The translations under genes were made by a program, and so were the position numbers. From contig NW_026262701.1 in NCBI RefSeq assembly GCF_021869535.1, forward strand, positions 6,587,501 through 6,651,500: a DNA stretch of 64,000 nucleotides. Direction: 5' to 3'. The notes beneath the pieces are model-generated. The model did not search any database. It saw only the letters and a list, made by a program, of their open reading frames with translations, and was not told where the DNA came from. This DNA comes from Mytilus californianus. Its lineage: Eukaryota; Mollusca; Bivalvia; Mytilida; Mytilidae. Shown piece after piece: positions 36,501 through 43,646 of this stretch; position 1 is the stretch's first letter, and every line of letters starts with the position of its first letter.

Positions 36501-39500
36501 ACACACTATAAAATATCAACTGAAATAGCTTAACTCAATCAAAGGACATATTAACACCAGTTAACATACACTGAACAAATAAATTTGACCTATGATACAA
36601 TGTAAATACAAAATAAATAAACTAAGGGAAGAATAATAAAAGTGACATGTTATAAAGCATTGTTTATTTTTGCAATGCATAAGAATAAGATTAACAGTAA
36701 TGTAGTTTTTGCCATTTTGATATTAGACTTTTGCAAATATCTGTTTTACTTGCTCATCTATGATACCAATACATGATCTTCCAATTGTTGCCTTCCCCAG
36801 AAAATTTGATCTCATAATGCAAATATCTTTACGTCACAATGTCCCATGATGCATTTACCCTAAATAAACCCTAGGTCAACCGAGGCAGTTCATTCATAAA
36901 TACGAAATTGGAATCTCGTGTATGGATATCAGCAACTCTTTAACTACATTACTGTTATTATTCTTTAAATAAACTAGAATCCTTACCTGCAATTAGATCT
37001 CCATTGAGATCTAGGAATGCACTACTCTGTGGATATTTTAATGGATCAGTGGAGTTCACAGGCATTGTTGTGTAGTTTCTATGTCCATTCCTGGAAAAAT
37101 AAAAGACATTAAAAGAAGAGCTATGAGTAAATGATATACCACAAAAATTGTTAAATCAAAAAAATTATGATGTGCTGGTATCTTTACCACCATACATTAT
37201 ACATGTTCTTTTTACTGGTTATTACTCATTACCATATGAATACCCTTCCAGAGCACATAACTGGTATTGCCCAAATGTTATTTCTTGTTTCATTGTATAC
37301 AGACCCAAGACTAGCTGTCTTCCTATAGATTTTTAGATTTTTTTATGGTCCTCAATTCTTAAAGCCTTTGGTAGTCTTTCCATTCAAATTTCAATAAAAC
37401 TTGAACACCATAAATGAGTTATAAGAACAAAATATCTCCCTGAAGTATATCAAACATCTCCTTTATTTTCACAAAAAATCTATAATGTAACAATGATTAA
37501 TGGTGATTTTAGTGTTAAACGTACAGCAGTTTTTTTATACTTACTGAAATATATAAAATTGTCTTTTACCATCTAAACTTTCACCTAGTAAATCTGGAAT
37601 CATATTACCATTTGCACTAAAAAAATAAAAAAGTTACCTTATAAAATATAAAAAGAATTCTGGGCTGGTTACTACATATATCAATTAACACCAGACATTT
37701 TATTTAAAAGTTCAAATACTTGAAATATATTTAAAGTAAACCATTAACACAGAGATATGTACCAGTGTTCTCCCCAGATATTTCATTTAGCATCCTGGTA
37801 AACAGGGGAAATTGAAATACCATCTTGTTTCTAAAAATTATAGCATCACATCCATAACACAATCTTATAAGAAAATCACTTCAGATAGCATCACATTTAA
37901 GATTATAGCATCACATTGCCATGATGCTAAAAGGCCCTAGGGAGAACACTATATGTAGCCTGTGAAACCTAATCATAAACTTTAACAACTGTTGATAATA
38001 TTGAGACTGGAAATAGCATGCTTGTCTCATTTCTGTGACTACAGTCTCTTGACAGACAATAACTGTTAACAGAGATAAGTCACCTGTGTAACATAATCAC
38101 ATACTTTAGCCAATTTTTGAGACCAATAAAACATCACGCTGAACTTCTCCCAGGTGATTAAAATAAAATAGTGAAGGTTTTTGGGTCAAGGTAAAATTTG
38201 CACAGACTTGTTACAGCTAGAAAAAGGTAGTTACATCAATTTTAACATTATCAGTAGAAGTCCTTGAAAGAAAATAGATTTTTGGCCTATCAATCACCAG
38301 GAATAACGAATTAATAGGGTAAGGAAAGGCTGGAATCTTTAAACATTTACAAATGTAGCTTCTTTAAACATGTACAAATGTCATGAATGTAGCTTCTTTA
38401 AACATGTACAAATGTAGCTTCTTTAAACATGTACAAATGTAGCTTCTTTAAACATGTACAAATGTAGCTTCTTTAAACATGTACAAATGTAGCTTCTTTA
38501 AACATGTACAAATGTAGCTTCTTAAACATGTACAAATGTAGCTTCAGAAAGATATATAGTTCATGTTAAAATAGTTTACATGGTACTGAATATTGATTGA
38601 ATGTTGATAAATCTATTTCTGTATCTTCAGAGATTGAAATCATAGATCAGTCAATCTTACATTTTTAATTGATACAGGCACTTAATCCTAACAATTTATC
38701 TTTTAATTACTTTTTATACATGGAAAAGAGTTATATGGTTTATCAATTAATGACAGAATCCCTTCACACACTTGATAAAACCCATAGCGAATGAATAGTA
38801 CTTTTATTGGTGTTCTTCATCCCAAAGTCACAGCCAAACACAGAGCAAAAACTCACATCCCACTGCAAGCTAAAGACAATCTGCACTGTACATGATCTTA
38901 TCATATATTTATATATACAATGTACTTACTCTAATACTAACGGTTGATCTTTCAATCCTCCCTGAATTTCTAAAGGCACTGGTTCTACAAAATACAAATG
39001 TATTTGATAACAGGATATCAAAATTATCAATTATATTGACCTATGCCCAGTATATAAAAACAGTAGGAGCCAACTTGATCTTGTTGTAAAAACACAAGCC
39101 TTTATTGCACATGTATGGTTATCTTCAGAATATTGTTATATGTACATCCATCACATATCCTTTTTCCAGAATTATTAACTCCTCTTCAAGTTTTAGATAA
39201 TAGATGTATTATGTGTATAGGGTATGCCACTGAGACAGATACCTAATGACACACAAAAAAATTTAAAGATCTAGAGGTAACAACAGGGTCTTCAACTATA
39301 GACAAGTACTGCTACTGATGGTCGTAGCTCATAGCGTCCTAATTAATGTTGGATAGTTACAAAATATAATAAATTCTATTCACTTGTTGCTATTTTAGAA
39401 CAATCAACATATAAGTTTCAGAGGGATATTTGATTACCTTTATGGAAGATTGTCAAAATAATCACATGACTATTTAGTTGGTACATGTACTTTAATGTTA

Positions 39501-42148
39501 TCATGAAGACTGTAGAAAATGAAAATATCACTTTGTAAATTTGGTATACTTTTCCAGATTTACATCAGCTCATTCTAGTTAAGAAAAAAAACACCTAAAA
39601 CTTGAAAAGCTAAGGATGTATAAGTACTTCAATACTCAAGGAGTTAAAGGACCAAAAAGGGACCTATGAAAAATGTCTTAAACCAATGATCAAAGCAATC
39701 ACTAAGATTTGATAGTACATTTTTTTTAATTTTTTTTTCAAATGTAAATGAACAAAATTTGTATAACCATAAAATTCAAAAGAAATAAAATGATATGAGA
39801 TTCATACCTAATTTAGTTTGCTGATGATGTCCCCAATAAATCTGAACTCTGACCCCTGACACATCTTTGAGTTGCCTAGTAACCAGGATATCCATCTGAT
39901 TGTCACCATCAAAGTCAGCAGGAACAACACTTGTAATGACGGTTCCATTAGCAGTATTTCCATCTATAAGTACTATCTCCTGGTACTTGCTTTCATCAGA
40001 TGTCACTTCTTTCGTGGCAAGATAAATTTTAACACTAGTGCCTATAACATATAAAATAATCATACAAAACTGAGAAAAATAGCCTTTTACATTGTTTTAC
40101 AACAAGCAGATAATATGATAATAAGAGGCCTGTCTAAACAAGGACCAATGAAAACCTTACAGGTTCATCAAATCATAAAAAGGAATTGATCTGTCTGTTT
40201 TGAAAAGAGCATAATACAGTATTATGTATACATATACTGTATACAAGCAGATGTCCAGCAACAAATGATGCATGATTAAAAAATTGTACATTACCACTTC
40301 ATTTTTGCACTATTGACCATAGTCATGGTCTTTTTGTCCTCTTATTCATTAACAAAAAAGAGGATCTCTAGTGTGGTGATTTTTATGAGATATTTTATGG
40401 ATTACCAATGGGTTAACTTATATATAGAAATTTTCACTAACATTGACTAAATGAAATATATATTAATGTACGATAGGTGTATGCATTTTCCATTATAGAA
40501 AGCCGACTGAATTGTAATAACAATAGTGCAAGAAGTTCTGTTAGTATTTAAAGTGGTGCGTGCACAAGAAAAGTAATCAACAAGGGCAGAGACCCTCTAT
40601 GTACAGTACGTGTATTTTGTGTATAGGAAGATTAATCTTAATTCATGTTATTATGCGCTATTTGTTTGTAATTTGATTGAAACTGATTCCATTTGTGGTG
40701 AATACAATTAAGGAAATTTGTTTTGTGTTGTATACATATGTATAATAAATTTTGAAAAGCCACTGCTCCTGACAGTCTCTATAATGTTTGTCTTTATTAC
40801 AAATACACAAATAGTTTCATTGTCAGTCACATGTTTGACACATAATTATTTACTTTTCGTGGTTGGTATTAGGTTGTCATGAGAAAATTGGTAGTCAGAG
40901 TACATAAATGATTTATTTGCGGTTGAACAAGATAAGAAAATAACTTTAATTGAACATTTTCCTATTTTCTACTTTTTTTTAGCAAGAAGAGAAGAAAACT
41001 AACATGAACTTGTGGTTAAAACTTTTAACATAATTAGAGCTATTTTCCTAATGCTTGTAGTTTAAAGGTTTGGTTGGCTTGCTTTCTTTATTTGTGTAAA
41101 TGTTTGCTCAAGCATTGTAATTAAGATTGACATCTGCAATCAATAGATAGGCGGGGCTTCAGCTTGTATACATTATACTCTGCATTATACATTTATACAT
41201 AACATCCAATAACATTTAAGTATAATGTATACAAGCTGGAACCTTGCCTATCTATTGATTGCAGATGTCAATCTTAATTAAAATGCTTGAGCAAACATTT
41301 ATACAAACAAAGCAAGCAAGCCAACCAAACCTTTAGACTACAAGCATTAGGAAAATAGCTCTAATAAGATTTACTGTTTTATATTGTAGAGAACAGTAGG
41401 TGTCACCTGTTCTCTAAAAATATAGAGTGACGGGGAAAGTACTACATTTGAAGGTAGTAAATTCCATTGTGTAATTGTAATACTAGGGAAAAATTAATAT
41501 ATGAAGCAGTCTTTAGATGTAAGTAGATCACAACGATTACAGGCATACCTAGCATGCCTAGCAGCATGACACTTGGACGGACAAGTGCTAGGTATGTCTG
41601 TGACTTAATGTTTCACAGTTTTTGATGGATGTTTTGAGATTTCTTTAACGGAAACCTAGTCTTTTACTTGCATATTTTGAGATAATATTGTTAGTATGTT
41701 GAGTCAATTTTAACTTAGATTGGAGAGTAACGCCCAGATATTTTGCTGAAGAGACAGATTCTTAGGTATGGTTATAAAGAATGTAATTATGTTTGATAGT
41801 TTTCTTGTTTGAAGCAGTGAGAACTGTACATTTGTCCTGGGACTATTATACTAACTTAGTATAATAGTCCCAGATTTGTCAGGATGGACAACTGCTGTAT
41901 AACATTATTTGGTATAGCCATAACTGGTCCATAATTGCAACTCGTCTTTGGCATTAAAACAAATTACCTGCATCTCCAATAACAAACAGGTCTGTGTTTT
42001 TGTTTGCATTATAGTCCCCAAAGGCTGCTATCAAGCCTTTGACAGAAGCACCAAGAGTTTCTGATGTCACATCATCAAAAGAACTTGTAATAGCCGATGG
42101 TATGAAAGATAAGTAGTACAATGGTATAATAATTAAATGAACATTCAT
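18484..42148 (-). CDS. ITFG1: ITFG1 / T-cell immunomodulatory protein (TIP, LINKIN)
   Basis: A complete 17-exon gene of 607 residues (human ITFG1 is 612). All exons carry AG/GT borders and all phases agree: 41968-42148, 39808-40041, 38930-38984, 37545-37616, 36987-37090, 35554-35612, 35278-35371, 34774-34868, 34238-34410, 33399-33543, 31455-31560, 30382-30425, 29841-29919, 28502-28623, 21863-21945, 20076-20193, 18484-18543. The product is a type I surface glycoprotein with a signal peptide (residues 1 to about 22) and an FG-GAP/integrin-alpha-like beta-propeller. Calcium-loop-like segments are DYNANKNTD, DFDGDNQMD, DANGNMIPD and DYNLDGYPD. One membrane helix lies at about residues 558-580, followed by a short cytoplasmic tail ending HKFHFDAM, nearly identical to vertebrates. 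In animals ITFG1/LINKIN supports cell adhesion and interacts with RUVBL1/2; a secreted mammalian form affects T cells. It lies head to head with MRPL3. Confidence 0.97.
19116..20025. mobile_element. 910-bp TIR element with TA target (mariner/Tc1-like ends)
   Basis: The inverted ends are CCGTAGAAAGGCTTGTATAG, with a TA on each outer side. TAGTCCGCACCCC is repeated inside both ends. The interior includes AAGATGGCGGAACG near 19878 and no transposase frame. It lies in ITFG1 intron 16 (18544-20075). Confidence 0.82.
20076..20193 (-). CDS. ITFG1: ITFG1 exon 16 (transmembrane)
   Basis: Residues 549-588. LVLLTGAALLGTCGFLAGIV is a clear membrane helix preceded by WVNKLFITPS and followed by GILHWREK, as in vertebrate ITFG1. 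The donor is GTAAGG, phase 0. Confidence 0.97.
20360..21325 (+). repeat. Tandem-unit element with TGTCTCGCC start and AAGGCGAGACA hairpin end
   Basis: ~170-bp units (GGGGGCGGGGCCAAATA, CTCCATGGAAATGAGATG, CCTACCACTAGTGGTT) are bounded by TGTCTCGCCTT at the start. The end hairpin at 21288-21322 has stems TTGTCTCGC/GCGAGACAA. A GCCGCC tract precedes it. It sits in ITFG1 intron 15. Confidence 0.82.
21620..21770. repeat. Partial relative of the hAT-like CAGNGGCGG element
   Basis: CAGCGGATTCAGGGGCCCGG resembles the left end of the 3223 and 12131 elements; no matching right end is present. Confidence 0.4.
21863..21945 (-). CDS. ITFG1: ITFG1 exon 15
   Basis: Residues 522-549 (KSWTAVIPNSQLIIIPYPND), the conserved juxtamembrane block. 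It follows the 6.6 kb intron 14. Confidence 0.95.
22130..22300 (-). repeat. Detached copies of the ITFG1 exon 14 repeat
   Basis: About two more degraded units of the 79-bp repeat lie 5.6 kb further into the same intron. Donor-equivalent positions are near 22177 and 22257 (80 bp apart), both now GTTAAG-like. They look like the far end of the array, separated by later insertions. Confidence 0.75.
23196..23541 (+). repeat. GATGCCCCC element, complete copy
   Basis: It runs from GTGTCCATGGGACACAG to GGGGGCATAAAA, with two internal units and a (GGACGTAC)n tract near 23470. Confidence 0.85.
23660..26722 (+). repeat. Expanded GATGCCCC element with nested tandem duplication
   Basis: Many ~110-bp units (CATAACTCTAGAACGGTTAA ... 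GAGAACGGAAAC) are interrupted twice by a second element (about 24300-25100 and 25520-26310). That element has three ~180-bp units each (ACACCCTCTGGTGTTGGTT) and a (GGAC)n tract. The block from 24300 repeats at 25521, a 1221-bp period. It ends GGCGGGGGCATAAAA. Confidence 0.85.
27060..27280 (-). other. Unrecognised 61-codon frame
   Basis: The minus-strand frame 27074-27259 has a less AT-rich composition than its surroundings and lies in ITFG1 intron 14. It has no acceptor/donor pair fitting ITFG1 and matches no family I recognise. It may be part of a dispersed element. Confidence 0.25.
27785..27832. repeat. GAA and AAT microsatellites
   Basis: (GAA)n runs directly into (AAT)n. Confidence 0.85.
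27950..28501 (-). repeat. 79-bp tandem array of ITFG1 exon 14 3' end plus 5' splice site
   Basis: The exon's last ~60 bp, its donor and the first ~20 intron bases repeat head to tail. GT dinucleotides equivalent to the real donor (28501) sit at 28422, 28343, 28264, 28185, 28106 (period 79) and 28030 (76). A degraded GC version lies near 27969. The donor contexts are GTAAGG, GTAAGG, GTAAAG, GTAAGG, GTAAAT and GTAAAA. 79 is not divisible by 3, so successive donors shift the frame. Confidence 0.93.
28502..28623 (-). CDS. ITFG1: ITFG1 exon 14
   Basis: Residues 481-521 (SQLTQSAHFSLQLPF, then FGLGQTPNFVDTLEV). The acceptor is TTTACAG and the donor is GTAAGG at 28500-28501. The last ~60 bp plus the donor are tandemly repeated downstream. 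Confidence 0.95.
28792..28931. mobile_element. 140-bp near-perfect palindrome (hairpin MITE)
   Basis: The arms GTTACACAGTGTGCTAGTGA ... and their complement fold over a ~15-bp loop. It lies in ITFG1 intron 13, just upstream of exon 14. No clear target duplication. Confidence 0.85.
29520..29770. repeat. Compound tandem repeat in ITFG1 intron 13
   Basis: An ~100-bp block (CACCCCCCAATTTAATTAGC) occurs twice. A ~31-bp unit (GTCTAATTCATGGGGAGATA) occurs four times. Confidence 0.85.
29841..29919 (-). CDS. ITFG1: ITFG1 exon 13
   Basis: Residues 455-481, with the highly conserved block PYGINQPGPAVKYTT. The donor is GTAACT. Confidence 0.95.
30382..30425 (-). CDS. ITFG1: ITFG1 exon 12 (microexon)
   Basis: Only 44 nt (residues 440-454, VSGLCSTNCLNGRE). 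It matches the conserved SGLC..NCP segment and is flanked by CTTTTCAG and GTAATT. Confidence 0.9.
31455..31560 (-). CDS. ITFG1: ITFG1 exon 11
   Basis: Residues 405-440 (GILDLIVTTFGED, then HTFTDDAFFLK). It completes the FG-GAP loop begun in exon 10. The donor is GTAAGT. Confidence 0.94.
31826..32690 (-). pseudogene. Degraded LINE 3' end (reverse-transcriptase C-terminus)
   Basis: The minus strand encodes, across one frameshift near 32365, HLTQFRYGLLPLRIKTGRY then ERLCSFCADEVAESKTHFLL and DC, a Cys/His motif typical of the C-terminus of non-LTR reverse-transcriptase proteins; it stops at 32201. A ~370-bp 3' tail follows, ending in a (CTTA)n tract at 31828-31845, as in many LINEs. It lies in ITFG1 intron 10 and is clearly inactive. 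Confidence 0.75.
33399..33543 (-). CDS. ITFG1: ITFG1 exon 10
   Basis: Residues 356-404, including FQQKAFILENIACSKC and a last calcium-loop-like half, FYDFQDD, that continues in exon 11. The donor is GTGAGT. Confidence 0.95.
33790..34048 (-). mobile_element. tRNA-headed SINE (V-SINE / RUDI-like)
   Basis: The minus strand starts GGGGCCTCGGTGGCCGAGTG (A-box-like) and has GGTTGTGAGTTCAAACCCC (B-box-like). A conserved body, TTTTCTCTGGGCACTCCGGC and TTCCTCCACCA, resembles the V-SINE central domain known in molluscan RUDI. The flanks AAAAGGATATA and AAAAAGATATA look like a target duplication. It lies in ITFG1 intron 9. Confidence 0.78.
34238..34410 (-). CDS. ITFG1: ITFG1 exon 9
   Basis: Residues 299-356. 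It carries the FG-GAP loop VGDYNLDGYPDLLAVL and a potential glycosylation site NTS. The donor is GTAATT. Confidence 0.95.
34605..34740 (+). repeat. CATACCACATCTTCTT module copy
   Basis: A diverged copy with GTTGAAGGCTGTACAGGGCC and GCTGTCTCATTTGCAATCAT. Confidence 0.65.
34774..34868 (-). CDS. ITFG1: ITFG1 exon 8
   Basis: Residues 267-298 (GILPACTDTKCTKSVLYVL). The two conserved cysteines of this region are kept. A decayed copy of its 5' edge lies upstream in intron 7 at about 34905-34960. Confidence 0.93.
34905..34960 (-). repeat. Copy of ITFG1 exon 8 5' edge in intron 7
   Basis: The block AACCATGTTTATG plus flanks from the start of exon 8 recurs about 82 bp upstream with several substitutions. 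It has no intact acceptor. Confidence 0.55.
35278..35371 (-). CDS. ITFG1: ITFG1 exon 7
   Basis: Residues 236-267 (YPTDAKLFGQITFLDIGANR). The acceptor is TTTACAG and the donor is GTAATT, phase 0 to phase 1. Confidence 0.93.
35554..35612 (-). CDS. ITFG1: ITFG1 exon 6
   Basis: A 59-nt exon (residues 216-235) encoding LCIVSEKDKKPQLEYWYNK. It aligns with the human segment ending in EIWEN. The donor is GTGATT, weaker than its neighbours. Confidence 0.9.
36131..36620 (-). repeat. Long form of the CATACCACATCTTCTT family
   Basis: In reverse orientation it carries AAGAAGATGTGGTATGAGTG and CCAATGAGACAACTCTCCA. It then extends ~400 bp (AACGACAACTACTGAACATC, CAAACAATTGCAGCGGG) beyond the short modules. 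No coding frame. It lies in ITFG1 intron 5. Confidence 0.7.
36987..37090 (-). CDS. ITFG1: ITFG1 exon 5
   Basis: Residues 181-216. SSAFLDLNGDLIA is another FG-GAP-like loop, and the potential N-glycosylation sites NYT and NST are visible. The donor is GTAAGG. Confidence 0.94.
37545..37616 (-). CDS. ITFG1: ITFG1 exon 4
   Basis: Residues 157-181, with the FG-GAP motif DANGNMIPDLLG. The exon is 72 nt, phase 2 to phase 2, with a GTAAGT donor. Confidence 0.94.
37763..37950. mobile_element. 188-bp hAT-like MITE with 8-bp TSD
   Basis: The ends CAGTGTTCTCCCCAG and CTAGGGAGAACACT are inverted. The flanks ATATGTAC and ATATGTAG match in 7 of 8 positions. It lies in ITFG1 intron 3. Confidence 0.8.
38338..38545. 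repeat. 25-bp minisatellite
   Basis: About eight copies of GTAGCTTCTTTAAACATGTA plus CAAAT, nearly identical, with one shorter unit. It lies in ITFG1 intron 3. Confidence 0.92.
38700..38885 (-). repeat. TTCTTTGCTAGATG-family repeat, diverged
   Basis: It shares GTTCTTCATCCCAAAGTCAC and CCACTGCAAGCTAAAG blocks with the copies at 8740 and 52505. Confidence 0.5.
38930..38984 (-). CDS. ITFG1: ITFG1 exon 3
   Basis: The exon is 55 nt (residues 139-157) with a TTTTGTAG acceptor and a GTAAGT donor. It encodes PLEIQGGLKDQPLVL, matching the human segment before the third FG-GAP motif. Confidence 0.92.
39808..40041 (-). CDS. ITFG1: ITFG1 exon 2
   Basis: The exon is 234 nt, phase 1 to phase 1, residues 61-138. 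It carries the strongest FG-GAP calcium loop, VVPADFDGDNQMDILV. Confidence 0.96.
41034..41364. mobile_element. 331-bp palindromic MITE with TAA target duplication
   Basis: Nearly the whole element is two complementary arms (TTAGAGCTATTTTCCTAATG ... ), with GATAGGCGGGGC toward the centre. TAA lies on both sides (41031-41033, 41365-41367), a PIF/Harbinger-type target. A second copy is at 46718-47043. Confidence 0.88.
41837..41873. mobile_element. 37-bp perfect palindrome flanked by TTTGTC
   Basis: CTGGGACTATTATACTAA and its exact complement are separated by a single C. TTTGTC is duplicated at 41831-41836 and 41875-41880. Confidence 0.8.
41968..42148 (-). CDS. ITFG1: ITFG1 exon 1 (signal peptide)
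   Basis: The start ATG is at 42146-42148 with an AAAAC context. It encodes a hydrophobic leader (IIIPLYYLSFIPSAI) and the first propeller motif AAFGDYNANKNTDLFV. The donor is GTAATT, phase 1. Confidence 0.92.
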
Positions 42149-43566
42149 GTTTTCATTGTGCTTTGATAATAAATAAGGAAATACAGTTATTTCTGTGCAA
42201 TATTCTTGTGATGATGAATCTGAATTGCTAAAATAAAGATAACAAGTTCGAGTTCATACATTTGTAGATTGTAATTTTTTTTAATTTTCTAGATCTATCA
42301 CAATTTTAAGGATAATTCGGTAAAAAAAATCATATCAAAGCTATCATCTTACTATGTCAAAAATAACTGTTTATATTTTAAATAAGTCATGTTCGAGTAA
42401 TTTTCATTTTAGGTCTGGTTCGTAGTCTTTATTTTGTGTAAATCTTTATTTTGGCATTAAGTATAGTGTTCATTATTGATCAACTAGGTTAACCATATCC
42501 TCCCATTTCTTAAAATAGACCTTACTGTTGAATTATATTGTTTATATAAAATCAATTCACGGTTAACCCTAACCTGGAAACTTCTAAATGATTCTCTAAC
42601 AAAACGTTACTATATTACTAATAAATGATGTACTGTAGTGCTCAATAATCACGGAAAGGTGTACTCGATTTCAGATTATACACGATATTAATCTTGAGTA
42701 GTTGGCTTTGCGCGGTTCTGCAGACGTATCATTTCCTCTTTAATTTTTGCTACATTAAGACGCTGTTTGTTTCGGTCGCAATGAGATAACTGCTCTGCTG
42801 CTAAACGATCATCCAGTATTATTTTTATCAGTGACATGATTTACTCAAAATATAAAAGACAGCCTCTGCAGCACGAGTTTTAATTATAATACATTGCATT
42901 ACAAAATACATAACTATACATGACATTTTCAATTATAGTACACCAGAGACATATATATGTCCCTGAGTACATGCATGCGTGCAATATAATTATTATTTCA
43001 AGTTGTAACACATCATTCCTAACCATGCTTACGTTTCAAAATGAAGAAATATACGAAAACTTATCTTAAGAATTTGTATTGACCGACTCTTGAGTGATAC
43101 TTTGTTTTAATTTGCGAATAAATTTCAAATTTAAATTCATTTTTGATAATTTAGCAAAAAAGGTATTTAAATCTTTCAAACAAATACTGCCTCACTACTA
43201 AGTCTTATTTTCTGTATATTAACTACAGCTATTTTAAGATTGAAGGTATAAAAGCAAGGATTTGTATATAGTATACAAATCCTTGATAAGAACAAGAACA
43301 CCCAACATAAGGGAAATCAGTTGAAATATTAAAGAAAAAAAAATCTTAAAGATCAACTTCCTAAAAAAAAACAGAGAAAGAAAAAGGGGGCACATGAAAT
43401 ATAGGAGACTGTTTACAAAACCTCCATTGCACTATATGGCGGTTCTATGTAAATGCAATGTCTGATTTTATCCGAAAAATTGCGTACGCTAAAAATATTT
43501 ATAATAACATTCGAAAATAAATATAATACAGAAAATGAACACTTTAGTGATCACTCATGGAACATT
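42149..43566. promoter_or_regulatory. Divergent intergenic region between ITFG1 and MRPL3
   Basis: The start codons of ITFG1 (minus) and MRPL3 (plus) face away from each other across 1.4 kb, so at least one promoter must lie here. No clear TATA box or CpG island is visible. A GCGC-containing stretch (TTTGCGCGG) lies near 42708, and a hairpin occupies 43255-43285. Both transcription start sites are unknown. Confidence 0.5.
43255..43285. repeat. Perfect 14-bp-arm hairpin
   Basis: CAAGGATTTGTATA, three bases, then its complement. It lies in the ITFG1-MRPL3 divergent region. No target duplication is visible. Confidence 0.8.
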
Positions 43567-43646
43567 ATGGCTTCAAGATCACCACTTGTCTGTGCATCAA
43601 ATTGTCTGCAGAATATACTCTTTCGTGATGCTTTCACAATTTCTAG
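43567..43646 (+). CDS. MRPL3: MRPL3 exon 1 (targeting peptide), tentative
   Basis: It encodes MASRSPLVCASNCLQNILFR and a few further residues, rich in Ser/Arg and lacking acids until residue 21. The donor is GTGTGA, phase 2, fitting exon 2. The start was chosen as the ATG that gives a mitochondrial-like N-terminus. Confidence 0.6.

Noticed and set aside
38338..38545. Regular 25-bp repeats resembling a CRISPR array
   Set aside because: The units are directly adjacent with no spacers, in an intron of an animal gene; it is a minisatellite.
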